The position numbers and the translations under genes are program-made. A DNA stretch of 64,000 nucleotides from CAZDCD01 sp964503885. GTDB taxonomy: Bacteria > Bacteroidota > Bacteroidia > Bacteroidales > UBA10428. Below are positions 9,200-18,300 of the stretch, one piece after another. Every line of letters starts with the position of its first letter. Within the stretch, counting starts at the first letter, position 1. The stretch spans positions 111,152 through 175,151 of the forward strand of contig CAZDCD010000007.1 in assembly GCA_964503885.1 (NCBI GenBank), read 5' to 3'. A model generated the notes under the pieces. That model was not told where the DNA came from, did not search any database, and was given only the letters and a program-made list of their open reading frames with translations.

Positions 9200-9228
9200 T
9201 AATCGGTAAACGTTGATCTGTAATCAGT
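9200..9228 (+). repeat. Degenerate copy of a dispersed intergenic repeat
   Basis: TAATCGGT (9200-9207) and GATCTGTAATCAGT (9215-9228) match, with one mismatch and equal spacing, the reverse complement of 63929-63957 near the right end of the window. It lies in the 658-base non-coding gap of the lasso operon. Confidence 0.5.
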
Positions 9229-9403
9229 ACCTCCATGGCGGGATTTTTACTGTGCTTGGATAATTTGTATGCTATGTCTGAATACCTATATTTTAAAAAT
9301 ACTCATGGTAACTCCTCCTTATTACTTGTTTATTTCAAACAAATACAGCTAATGTCACTGCAACTGCCGCTTTTTACCAAATCGTTTCGAATTATCGATT
9401 GAG

Positions 9404-9430
9404 GAATAAAAGTACTTTTTACTTTTATTC
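9404..9430. terminator. Perfect 11-bp hairpin in the lasso operon gap
   Basis: GAATAAAAGTA (9404-9414) and TACTTTTATTC (9420-9430) are perfect inverted repeats around a 5-base loop. AT-rich stem, about 200 bases after the sulfotransferase stop on the minus strand. It could be a weak terminator, a processing site or a protein-binding site; the sequence does not decide. Confidence 0.35.
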
Positions 9431-9640
9431 TGTATGCATAACCTCACCCGGTCGTGTCCCATTCCTCACTGTTTTTTCCAGTTGCCAACTGCCTTTTGCA
9501 TATAATTACTGTCGCTGCCACTGTTCCTGCTGCTGCTGCCTCTTTCCACCACCCGTTTTTTGCTCTAATGTCCGGAGTACATCGTTATACATTCCGTTTT
9601 TGCAGTCCTCCTGACGGCTACTCATTGCATTTAACAATGA

Positions 9641-10522
9641 TTACCGGTTACTGTTTACCGCTTGCTTTTGCCCGTCAGGCCAGTAACCAAATCTCACCAT
9701 TGCTCTCCGGTGCGTATTCACGATCTTTTCGACCTGCCTGCCGGAAAGCACATTTTTCCAGTCGCCGGAGATCCCTTTCCGGAAAAAGCTCTCCGATCGT
9801 GCAGCTTTCTCTCGGAACCCCTTCTCCTTTTCCTGCTTTTTCATGATGTCGAATCTACTGAATTCCAGCGCTCTTCTGATTTTTTGATCGGTTGCCTTTA
9901 TGCCGGTAAATTCTGTAGCTTTTCTAAACACTTCGAAGGTCTCGGCCAGCATGTCTTCATAACGGATTACCAGAACAGGGAGTCCCGATATATCGATCCA
10001 GCTTTCAGCATGGCCGCTCCACGTAAGCAGCCTCTGGCGGGTCTGGTTATGCAGTTTTGTTTCCCTGCTGCAGAAAGAATATCCGGGATCATTCATCATA
10101 TCGATGGTTTTATCGATGGTGATGGCCGAATGGTGCGCAAACGATATGGCCACGTCCAGGGGGTTGCGGATAAAATAGATCACTGCTCTGGTCACCTCGG
10201 CGGGGACAAGAGGTTTCCCGTTCGGAAGGATGATCCATCCATCATGTATCTTATGGTATATCACTTCATCTGAGCTACCGGCCATAAACCGGTAAACTTC
10301 AGGGCGTAGCATCTCGATCTCATCCTGTGTGAGATCGGATGAAGGAACTCCTGTGGCTTCGTCAAAAAGAGCACGGCTGCTGGCAATGGTGGTGGGATAA
10401 AGGTTGTTGATGTCGGCCGGTTTGTCCGAACCGGAAAGCAGATTGGTCAGATATACCCTAAACCAGGTATTTCCTGATTTGGGATATGAAGCAAGCCATA
10501 CTATTTTTTTAAGGTCGTTCAG
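9641..10522 (-). CDS. PAPS-dependent sulfotransferase, probably lasso tailoring; unusual start codon
   Basis: From the first ATG (10312) the protein is 223 residues and lacks its cofactor loop. Reading upstream in the same frame gives 70 more residues, including the 5'-phosphosulfate-binding motif WLASYPKSGNTWFR (9-22). The 3'-phosphate motif RNPLDVAISF follows (119-128), and FRKGISGDWKNVLS near the end is also typical. No ATG, GTG or TTG lies between the preceding in-frame stop and the loop. The likeliest start is the CTG at 10522, which overlaps the TGA of the kinase-like gene (CTGA), giving 293 residues, normal for the family. Inside a lasso locus it may sulfate a Tyr, Ser or Thr of the product, for example core Tyr4 or Tyr13; that is inference. 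Function call is firm, start uncertain. Confidence 0.85.
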   Translation of the reverse strand: MNDLKKIVWLASYPKSGNTWFRVYLTNLLSGSDKPADINNLYPTTIASSRALFDEATGVPSSDLTQDEIEMLRPEVYRFMAGSSDEVIYHKIHDGWIILPNGKPLVPAEVTRAVIYFIRNPLDVAISFAHHSAITIDKTIDMMNDPGYSFCSRETKLHNQTRQRLLTWSGHAESWIDISGLPVLVIRYEDMLAETFEVFRKATEFTGIKATDQKIRRALEFSRFDIMKKQEKEKGFREKAARSESFFRKGISGDWKNVLSGRQVEKIVNTHRRAMVRFGYWPDGQKQAVNSNR

Positions 10523-11436
10523 TGCTCAAATGCTTTTAAAAGAATACTGTCAATCAGTTCCGGGATCCTGAACCCGTTGTTCGGACGTATAACCTGGGTG
10601 ACGGGCACAGCTTGCGCAAGGGTATTGCAAAGGGCGAAATGGTGCTGCAGGATACCGGTCTTATTCATTCCCCTGAAAAAATAGGTGTTGTTTTTCAGCA
10701 GATTGAATTTCTCGATCCCTTTCACATCACGTATTTCAAATGCTTCGCGGTTGTGGGTGGCGAGCATAAAGATCCTTTCAGCCTCAACGCTTTCGGTCCT
10801 GTAATTTTTTACCGGCATGAGGTATTTTTTCAGATCTGCGCGTATGGGGTTGAGGTTTCCGGGATCTTTACCCAGCTCCATGAGGCTGTCTTCCCATATT
10901 TTCATTCCGGGGAAGGAAGGTGTGATGAGCGGATGTTCTTCCTCAAGGCTGATCACTGTGATATCATCGGCCATCAGTGTTGCCCCTTTTTCAAGAAAGG
11001 CCGCCGCCAGGGTCGATTTACCGGCACCCGACATTCCTGAGAAGACAAAGCCTTTTCCGCGAAAGAAAACTGCGCTGCCATGCAGCGGAAGCAGTCTGCG
11101 CTGGTGGAGCAAAGCACCGAATACCGTTCCCAAAAGAAAAGCCGAAATATCACTCCAGGAGGAATGTCCGTTCCGTTCAATCACAATACTCTTTCCTTCA
11201 GTTACATGGTACCGCGCAAGGTCGTCAACCTTCAGCAGAAACTCCTTTTCTGTAGCCTGGAAGAGTACCCCAATGTTCAGCGGATTATCGAGCTTCTCGG
11301 GTACCTTCCCCTCACGGATCACAATATCTGCATCACCTGTATCCGAGACCGCCAGTCCGGTTACCGGAACCTGTGAAAAAACATTCAGGGCAAAGGCTTT
11401 GTAGCGATACGGATAATCTGTTATCTTTACATGCAT
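10519..11436 (-). CDS. HPr-kinase-like protein of the lasso locus
   Basis: A 305-residue protein with the C-terminal HPr kinase/phosphorylase fold: PLHGSAVFF (117-125), the P-loop FSGMSGAGKSTLAAAF (132-147) and MADDITVI (155-162). True HprK has an N-terminal domain and a GKSE loop; here it is GKST and the N-terminal region (1-95) is different, so a regulator of sugar transport is unlikely. Related kinases in lasso clusters phosphorylate a C-terminal Ser of the peptide (paeninodin type). The core here ends Thr-Val-Ser-Pro, leaving Ser18 as an interesting candidate although not terminal. It is the first gene of the minus-strand operon and overlaps the sulfotransferase start. Confidence 0.85.
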   Translation of the reverse strand: MHVKITDYPYRYKAFALNVFSQVPVTGLAVSDTGDADIVIREGKVPEKLDNPLNIGVLFQATEKEFLLKVDDLARYHVTEGKSIVIERNGHSSWSDISAFLLGTVFGALLHQRRLLPLHGSAVFFRGKGFVFSGMSGAGKSTLAAAFLEKGATLMADDITVISLEEEHPLITPSFPGMKIWEDSLMELGKDPGNLNPIRADLKKYLMPVKNYRTESVEAERIFMLATHNREAFEIRDVKGIEKFNLLKNNTYFFRGMNKTGILQHHFALCNTLAQAVPVTQVIRPNNGFRIPELIDSILLKAFEH

Positions 11437-11440
11437 GGTG

Positions 11441-11448
11441 CAAAATTA
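11441..11448 (-). promoter_or_regulatory. Bacteroidota -7 box upstream of the lasso operon
   Basis: On the minus strand TAATTTTG matches TAnnTTTG exactly and ends only 4 bases before the ATG at 11436, so a transcript from it would be leaderless or nearly so. No TTG -33 element was seen at the usual distance. It sits in the 80-base divergent region shared with the cyclase gene. Confidence 0.35.
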
Positions 11449-11516
11449 ACGAAATAACAGAATATCCGGCCGGCTGAAATGACTAATTTGGGCATCACAC
11501 ACCAGCTGGAAAAAGT

Positions 11517-13421
11517 ATGGTCACTGAAATATTCGGATACGCGGATCTTCCCGGAGGTGAAAGGTATTGCCGGGAAATAATGGGGAAGCCTGTTTATCAG
11601 GCCGGGCACAGTTATCGTGAAACAGAAACCGATGTCGGGAAGATTGGGGCATTATCCATCGGCAATCGCCGATTCCTGACTGATCCGGTCCACCTGTGCA
11701 AATTCGGAGCGTTTACGGCTGCTGCTGATATTACCCTGTATAACCGGTCAGAACTGGCTCACTGGCTTGGAATAAAGGACGGATTGCTGGAAAAAACCGG
11801 CGATTGCGAAATGGCAATACAGGCATTTGCAAAATGGGGGTACCGGTGTACGGAACATTTCCAGGGAGATTTTGCAGTTGTTGTGTATGATGAAAAAAAG
11901 GGTGAGCTTTTTTGTGCACGCGACCATATGGGCATCAGACCCTTTTATTATACTGTTGTGAATAATGGTTTTGCCTTTGCATCGGAACTGAGAATGGTGA
12001 AGGCATTCCGTGGAGAGAACCTGAGGCTGAACCACGAATACCTGCTCGATACCCTGGTAACCGCCATATCGGAAAAGAAAGCCACAGCTTATGAAGAGAT
12101 TTTCAGGTTGCCGCCCGGTCATAACCTTGTTTACAGGAAGGGCAAAATAATCATCCAAAAATACTGGGAGCTTAACCAGGTCACGAAGGTCAGATACAAA
12201 GACAACCGGGATTACTTTCTTCAGTTCAGGGAGTTGTTGACAGGTGCCGTGGAATCGCGTTGTGCGGAATTTCAGCCGGTGGCTACTGAGCTCAGCGGAG
12301 GCCTGGATTCAAGTACAATAACCTGCATTGCCTCAAAATTCGCCGCAGGCAGGGGAATCCCTTTTACCGCTTTTTCAAATACATTGCCCGGTAACCATGG
12401 CACCCGCATGACCGATGAAAAGGAGCACATACAAAAAGTCCTAGACTGGCAGCCTTTGATATGGAAGGAGGTGAATACCACTGGTGAGGATATGCTGACC
12501 CTGATAAGAAGATCGATTGCCGTGCAGGGTTGTTTTACCCAGCAGCGTTTTCATATGTTCAATACTGGCATATACAGGGCCGCAGGTCAAGCAGGCGCAC
12601 ATATCCTTCTGTCGGGTTTCGGCGGTGATGAAATGGTATCGGCACGAACAGGACCGTCATGGAATGACCTGATCATAGAGAAACAGTGTAGTGAGTTCTT
12701 ACGGGCATTGCGGAAAAATACTGTTCTGCCTGTGGCAGTGTTCAAAGGGATGATGCGTATGGCTGCATATTGCATGGAAAGAAACAGGCAACCGGGTAAA
12801 ACATCGGGAGTTTTTACACCTGAATTGTTGAGCCGCAGGTTCGAAAATCTGGCATTGCTTCCTGAATTTGCTGCAATCAATAATCTGAAAGAGCGATATT
12901 CCGGCAAACACTTACGGCAGGTAGAACGTTTTCTTGCAGGCCGTCAACTTCAGAGGATCGGACACCAGCATGTGCTGCAACGGATAGAATATTCATGCGC
13001 AGCAGCGGCACAGTTTGGGATACAGTACCGTTATCCGCTGCTCGATATCAGCCTTTTGGAAGCTTGTTTGTCGTTTCCCTCCTGGGTTAAACATCAGCCG
13101 GGAACCGACCGGTACCTTTTTCGCAATGCCATAAAAGACCTGGTACCGGAAGAAATAAGGATGAGAAAGGATAAGACCGGGGCAGTCATACCGCATATCA
13201 ACATAAGGTTGCAGTATGACCGGATGCTGATCACAGGTTTTTTGAATACAATGGCAGAAGATAGGTTTCTGAGCACCATATTTGATTTTTCCAGGTTCGG
13301 AGACTGGATTGATGCACTTATTGAACGCAAGCCCGAAGACATGAACTACCTGATGCCGGGAGCTTTTTATAATGATCTGATGATTATGCTATGGTTCAGC
13401 CAGGATCCAACGGACCGGTAA
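11517..13421 (+). CDS. Lasso cyclase, asparagine-synthetase-like (lasso C protein)
   Basis: A 634-residue asparagine synthase B-like protein that would adenylate the ring Glu/Asp side chain of the core and close the macrolactam. An N-terminal glutaminase-like domain (1-215; ARDHMGIRPFYY at 134-145) lacks the catalytic Cys at position 2 (the protein begins MVTEIFGYAD), so it should not release ammonia, as expected for a lasso cyclase. The synthetase domain keeps the ATP-pyrophosphatase loop ELSGGLDSS (258-266) and LLSGFGGDEM (364-373). It is divergent from the kinase-sulfotransferase-B1-B2-precursor operon and overlaps the nucleotidyltransferase by 31 bases. In isolation it could be a general Asn synthase paralogue; the locus makes the lasso role strong. 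Confidence 0.88.
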   Translation: MVTEIFGYADLPGGERYCREIMGKPVYQAGHSYRETETDVGKIGALSIGNRRFLTDPVHLCKFGAFTAAADITLYNRSELAHWLGIKDGLLEKTGDCEMAIQAFAKWGYRCTEHFQGDFAVVVYDEKKGELFCARDHMGIRPFYYTVVNNGFAFASELRMVKAFRGENLRLNHEYLLDTLVTAISEKKATAYEEIFRLPPGHNLVYRKGKIIIQKYWELNQVTKVRYKDNRDYFLQFRELLTGAVESRCAEFQPVATELSGGLDSSTITCIASKFAAGRGIPFTAFSNTLPGNHGTRMTDEKEHIQKVLDWQPLIWKEVNTTGEDMLTLIRRSIAVQGCFTQQRFHMFNTGIYRAAGQAGAHILLSGFGGDEMVSARTGPSWNDLIIEKQCSEFLRALRKNTVLPVAVFKGMMRMAAYCMERNRQPGKTSGVFTPELLSRRFENLALLPEFAAINNLKERYSGKHLRQVERFLAGRQLQRIGHQHVLQRIEYSCAAAAQFGIQYRYPLLDISLLEACLSFPSWVKHQPGTDRYLFRNAIKDLVPEEIRMRKDKTGAVIPHINIRLQYDRMLITGFLNTMAEDRFLSTIFDFSRFGDWIDALIERKPEDMNYLMPGAFYNDLMIMLWFSQDPTDR

Positions 13422-14512
13422 GCAGAACGCCGGATTTCACCGGTTTTTCAGCCGAAATGAAGGCCCTTCTTCATTACCTGGCGGATGACCGTTACTCCCA
13501 GGTGAAGAGACGCATTTACAAGGGGGTGGATGACGTGAAATTTGCTGAACTGGCAGAACGACACCGTCTGACCACTCTTATTTACAAGCAGCTATTGCAA
13601 TACCCTGAGCTGGCCGGTACTCCGCTGATGGCCAGGCTAAAAGAGTTGAGCAGGAAAGCGACCATACGGTCTCTAAATCACCTGGCGGAACTGATGAGTG
13701 TATGCCGGGAGTTTAACCACCGGAAGATTGATTTTATTGTCATGAAAGGGCCGCAGCTTTCCCATTTTCTTTATGGTGACGGTTCAGTAAGAACGAGTGT
13801 TGACCTGGATATTTTTCTGAAATATGGGAACGACATCGAAAAAGCTGGTGAAATATTGCGCAAGCTTCAATACAACGGCACAGATTACCCCGGAAAAAAT
13901 AAGCGGCTTAAGAAAATGTTCTTCAGGATCGGTAAGCACGAGAGCCATTTTCTCAATGCCTGCAATGGTACCTGTATCGATCTGCATACAAAGCCTGCAG
14001 GAAACACCCTTATCACCAGGCGGCTATACCGGTTTTTATTTGAAAACACAGAACAGTACACAATGCACGGGGTATCCGTTCCGGTTCCTTCAAGGTCGGA
14101 TTATTTTCTGTTCCTCTGTTATCATGGTGCCGTGCATCAGTTCGGAAGCCTTCACTGGCTGGCCGACATTTGCGATTTTCGTAGGCACGCAGGTTTGGCA
14201 GAAACAGCTCTGCTGCAAAGATCCGTTTCGTTAAACCTGAAGAGATACCTTGTGATAACTTTTAAGATCATGAACAGGTTATGTGGCCTTCCGGTGCCGG
14301 ACGGCTTTCACCCCCACAGCGGAAGATCCGGAATGACCACCAGACTAACCGATATGTGCATAAACACTATGAACCGGGAGAAAGGGTATGGTCTTACCCT
14401 AAATGGCAGGATCACCAAAACTGTGTACAAGTTGATGCTGGCTGAAAATTTTATGTCACGGATCGACATCCTCATCAGCATCATTGCGCGTTATCTTTAC
14501 CGTATGCTTTAG
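13391..14512 (+). CDS. Nucleotidyltransferase-family protein of the lasso locus
   Basis: A 373-residue protein of the uncharacterised nucleotidyltransferase family NTP_transf_5. The core motif is IDFIVMKGPQLSHFLYGDG (113-131) followed by R134-x3-D138-L-D140, where the paired acidic residues would bind metal and nucleotide. Members are often found beside lasso cyclase genes and are suspected of modifying the peptide, but the reaction is not established. The chosen ATG overlaps the cyclase gene by 31 bases; an alternative ATG at 13457 (MKALLHYLADD) would leave a 35-base gap. Nothing on its strand follows closely, so it ends the cyclase transcription unit. Confidence 0.8.
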   Translation: MVQPGSNGPVSRTPDFTGFSAEMKALLHYLADDRYSQVKRRIYKGVDDVKFAELAERHRLTTLIYKQLLQYPELAGTPLMARLKELSRKATIRSLNHLAELMSVCREFNHRKIDFIVMKGPQLSHFLYGDGSVRTSVDLDIFLKYGNDIEKAGEILRKLQYNGTDYPGKNKRLKKMFFRIGKHESHFLNACNGTCIDLHTKPAGNTLITRRLYRFLFENTEQYTMHGVSVPVPSRSDYFLFLCYHGAVHQFGSLHWLADICDFRRHAGLAETALLQRSVSLNLKRYLVITFKIMNRLCGLPVPDGFHPHSGRSGMTTRLTDMCINTMNREKGYGLTLNGRITKTVYKLMLAENFMSRIDILISIIARYLYRML

Positions 14513-14670
14513 CAGGCATGTAATATCCCGACATTGTGGTCCAGGGATTGCAATTCGGATTTTGCTGGGTATTGATAAATTCGAAGATACAAAAGGTGAT
14601 AAAATTGGTGCTTACCTGATCAATGCTTCCAGGGTTAAGAATAGGGTTTACCCAAATAAACTCGAATCTC

Positions 14671-15306
14671 TCACGCATCTAGCAGGGACAAATGCTGGGG
14701 AATGGTCTTCGTGGTATATCCTTTATCCGTTAAAAACTCTAATGTTCGCGGTAGTGCATACATCATCCTTTCACCTGCTTTGGGCGAATCGTGAAAAACA
14801 ACAATGGAACCGGGTTTTGTATTGCAGATCACATTCTGAAGGCATTTTTCTTTTGAAATGGTCTGATTAAAATCGCTTGACATCACGTCCCACATAATGA
14901 TGTTGTAGAACATCCTGAGATGTTTCAGCTGAGAGCGTTTTATTTTGCCGTATGGAGGCCTGAACAGCGGAGATTTAATGAGTGTATTGGCCAGTTCGAT
15001 ATCCGAATAGTATTCCACATTGGGTGTTATCCATCCCTTAAGGTGACTGAAAGTATGATTGCCTGTGGTATGGCCGTTTTTCAGAATACGTTCATAAATT
15101 CCGGTGTGCCGTTCTATATTCCTGCCAATGCAAAAAAAAGTGGCCTTTGCCTTGTATGTATCAAGGATATCGAGAACATGAGGAGTGATATCGGGATTCG
15201 GGCCGTCGTCGAACGTAATATACACTTCTTTATTCCCGTTTTTCAGATCCCAGATCAGGCTGTAATAAATCTTCTTAAGGATAAAAGGTGTTTTCGCCGT
15301 GACCAT
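14671..15306 (-). CDS. Polysaccharide deacetylase (NodB family)
   Basis: A 211-residue single-domain NodB-fold deacetylase removing N- or O-acetyl groups from a cell-surface or wall polysaccharide. Motif 1 is YITFDDGP (29-36; Asp33 general base, Asp34 metal) and motif 2 is GNHTFSHL (82-89; His84 and His88 metal ligands). RPPYGK, the usual motif 3, is present as FRPPYGKIKRSQL. There is no signal peptide; a hydrophobic patch near residues 8-20 could associate with the membrane. It starts 3 bases after the stop of the large DUF2723 membrane protein, so the two are coupled and may act on the same glycan. Confidence 0.9.
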   Translation of the reverse strand: MVTAKTPFILKKIYYSLIWDLKNGNKEVYITFDDGPNPDITPHVLDILDTYKAKATFFCIGRNIERHTGIYERILKNGHTTGNHTFSHLKGWITPNVEYYSDIELANTLIKSPLFRPPYGKIKRSQLKHLRMFYNIIMWDVMSSDFNQTISKEKCLQNVICNTKPGSIVVFHDSPKAGERMMYALPRTLEFLTDKGYTTKTIPQHLSLLDA

Positions 15307-15309
15307 TTT

Positions 15310-18300
15310 TCAGTACATAGCAACATTCAGGGCCATCAGATAATCCTGGAACTTAAGTTCCATTTCTTTTTGCAGATCTGCTTCACCATACCCTTTGTAT
15401 ATTTTTGATAATTCATTAATTATATGAAGGTTAAGGCGTTTCTGGTAACTCAGGTAGGTTTTATATTTGCCTTCGAGGCTTGCCAGATAATCGAGTTCGC
15501 TGATTGTGTTGGCTGCCAGAATTTTCCCCATCTCAAGCGCTTTATCCCTTTCACCGATCCTGAAATAACTTTCGATGATCGACAGGTTGAAAATATTGTA
15601 TTCCACTTTATTATCAGGAATAACTTCGGTGGACTTATCCAGAACAACCCTGGCCGAATCGAGCTTTCCCTCGCTAATGAGGTTTTCGGCAAGCCGCGCG
15701 AAACTGTTCCTGAAATTGGTGGACATCCGCATCACATTTTCATCGAGGTAAGTGGTTGAGTCATTGATACCGCCCCATTTAAAGGTATTGATCATTTTGT
15801 CGTACACTATTTTGGTATCGATACCTCCGATATTCTGATAATCGGAAGGGGATTTAATAGGCACAATCCTGTAAGCCAGGCCCTGGACCTGAAAATAATT
15901 CTCAAGGTTTAAATAATTATCGCTGGCTACAGTGATGGCATAATAAATGGGGCGCTCCCAGTTATTATTGGCGAGGAGATCGAGGACCATTAGCTGGTTC
16001 TTTAGGATGTAGCGGCTGGTAAGTTCAAACCTGACTTCAGGCACAATCTGGCTGGCAAATCGCGGGCTTACCGTACCATTGGCAAGAACTTTGACAGAAT
16101 CGACCGGAATATAGAACCGCGTATTGGGAATAAAATCAATATTTTCCTGGTAATTCGGCAATCTTTTGGTCTGCGGGCTGTCATCAGCCAGAAAATCGAT
16201 GGCCTGTTTAAGGTCTGTATACCCGTTGATCATGTCGAAGAGGTAAACGAGGTCACGTTTTCCCTGGATGTATTTATCCTTCTTGAGTGAAAATGGTACA
16301 GGATCCGATTCATAGGCTTTTCGCTCCATTTGTTCAATATACCAGTCGGCACTAAGGTAGCTGAGGTTAATTACGCGCACGTCGGTGCGTGTACCTTCTA
16401 CTTCCTGTACATACCACAGTGGGAAGGTATCGTTATCGCCGTTGGTGAAAAGTATCGCATTCCTGGCGCATGAATTCAGGTAGTTGTATGCAAAATCGCG
16501 AGCCATATAACGCCCGGAACGATCATGGTCATCCCAGTTCTCGATGCCCATGATAAGCGGAACAGCCAGTACGCAGATAATTCCAGAACCGATGGCCGAC
16601 GGGGTCTTTGGCAGAAATCTATTAAGCAGATCAGCAACAGCAATCACTCCGAGACCTATCCATATTGCAAAAGCATAAAATGATCCGGCATAGGCATAAT
16701 CCCGTTCCCTTGGCTGAATGGGATTCTGGTTAAGGTAGATGACAATAGCCAGACCGGTCATAATAAACAGGGCCATCGTAATCCAGAACCCTTCCTGATG
16801 TTTCCGGTAGTGATATATCATTCCCAGTAAACCCAGGATCAGGGGCAGCAGATAATATTTGTTCCTGGCTTTGTTATCGAGCATGCTTCTCGACAGCTTG
16901 TCCTGGTTACCCAGCCTCATTGTATCGATGAATTTGATGCCGGATATCCAGTTGCCTGCATTGATCTCAGTCTTGTAATGCGCCTGAATGTCGTTCTGAC
17001 GTCCGCTGAAATTCCACATAAAATACCTCAGGTACATAAACCCGATCTGGTACCTGAATAAAAACCTGAGGTTCTGGGCAAATGTGGGGCTTTTTCTTGG
17101 TTTTGAGCGATCATATACAATTTTGCCGGAATTGTCCCTCATGATATTGCCGTCCTTATCGCGCCTGGGCTCGTAGATTTCTTTTTCTTCAATTCCGGCC
17201 CATGAGAGGTATGCATCAACATGATCGGGATCGGAGCTCCACATTCGGGGAAAAAGGGTTTCAAACCTGGGATTATACTCATAGGTGATCTTATGGTTGG
17301 TAACCACATATTTACCGTCGATAGGGGTATATACAGGTTTGCCTTCCTTTACTGATATGGGTTGCGCATTAAAGTATTGCCCTTTGAACAGGGGACGGTC
17401 TCCATACTGTTCACGATTCAGGTAACTCAGCAGGGCAAAAGGCTGATCTGGATTGTTCTGGTCCATAGGCGGATTCGCATGCGACCGTATCACAATAGCG
17501 GCATAGGATGAATAACCAAGGATGATGACAGTCAGGGAAACCATGATAGTGTTAAGCAGTATCCTTTTTTTCCTGTACGAAGAGTAAATGCCCCATATGA
17601 GCAGTGAAAAAAGGACGATCAGGTAGAAAAAAACGCCTGACCAGTATGGCAATCCGAAGGTATTCACAAACAGCAGGTCAAATTGGGCCGCTATTTTTAC
17701 ATAACCCGGAATTATGATGTACATGATACTGCCAAGGATCAACGCCGAAATGACAAGTGCCTTGATGATGCCACTGGTGGTGAAAGGATATTTTTTAAAA
17801 TAATATACCAGCACTATTGCAGGTATAGCCAGTAAATTCAACAGGTGCACCCCAACAGACAAGCCCATGAGAAAAGCGATCAGCACGATCCACCTCATGG
17901 CATAGGGTGTTCCCTCATCGTTTTCCCACTTTAATATCGCCCAGAAAACCAGCGCTGTGAAAAGCGATGAGGTGGCATATACTTCGCCTTCAACGGCCGA
18001 GAACCAAAATGTATCTGAAAATGTGTAAGCCAGCGCTCCCACCACGCCGCTTGCAATAACAGCTATAACACCGGAACCTGAACGATCGTCACTCCTGATG
18101 AGAATTTTCCTGGCCAGGTGAGTGATCGACCAGAACAGGAATAATATCGTAAATGCACTGGCAAGAGCAGACATCGAATTGACCATTATGGCCACCCTGG
18201 AAGTATTGCCTCCTGCAAAAAGCGTCGCAAAACGGGTCATCAGCAGAAAGAAAGGCGCTCCCGGAGGATGACCGACTTCGAGTTTATATCCTGCGGCGAT

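Larger units (their letters stand above)
8983..9640 (-). other. 658-base gap inside the lasso operon
   Basis: No convincing gene lies between the sulfotransferase stop and the PqqD-like start. The gap holds the perfect 11-bp hairpin at 9404-9430, the repeat fragment at 9200-9228, an AAGGAGG ribosome-binding-like site before a six-codon frame (start 9306), and small frames of 39 (9506-9625) and 32 residues (9138-9236) resembling nothing I recognise. It may hold an internal promoter for the B1-B2-precursor genes, or be the scar of a lost gene. Confidence 0.5.

Noticed and set aside
9138..9236. A 32-residue frame starting MEVLITDQRLPITGSR
   Set aside because: It runs through the dispersed repeat fragment and has no precursor features.
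9286..9306. A strong AAGGAGG site followed by a six-codon frame (MSIFKI)
   Set aside because: Too short to be a gene; Shine-Dalgarno sequences are rarely used in this phylum. Kept only as a note on the gap.
9506..9625. A 39-residue Gln-rich frame after the sulfotransferase stop, considered as a second precursor
   Set aside because: No leader element, no Gly1-Glu/Asp pair, and composition looks random.
14481..14678. A 65-residue minus-strand frame beginning MRERFEFIWVNPIL, overlapping the deacetylase stop
   Set aside because: Coupled start is suggestive, but it overlaps the nucleotidyltransferase end, matches no precursor pattern and looks like chance between convergent genes.
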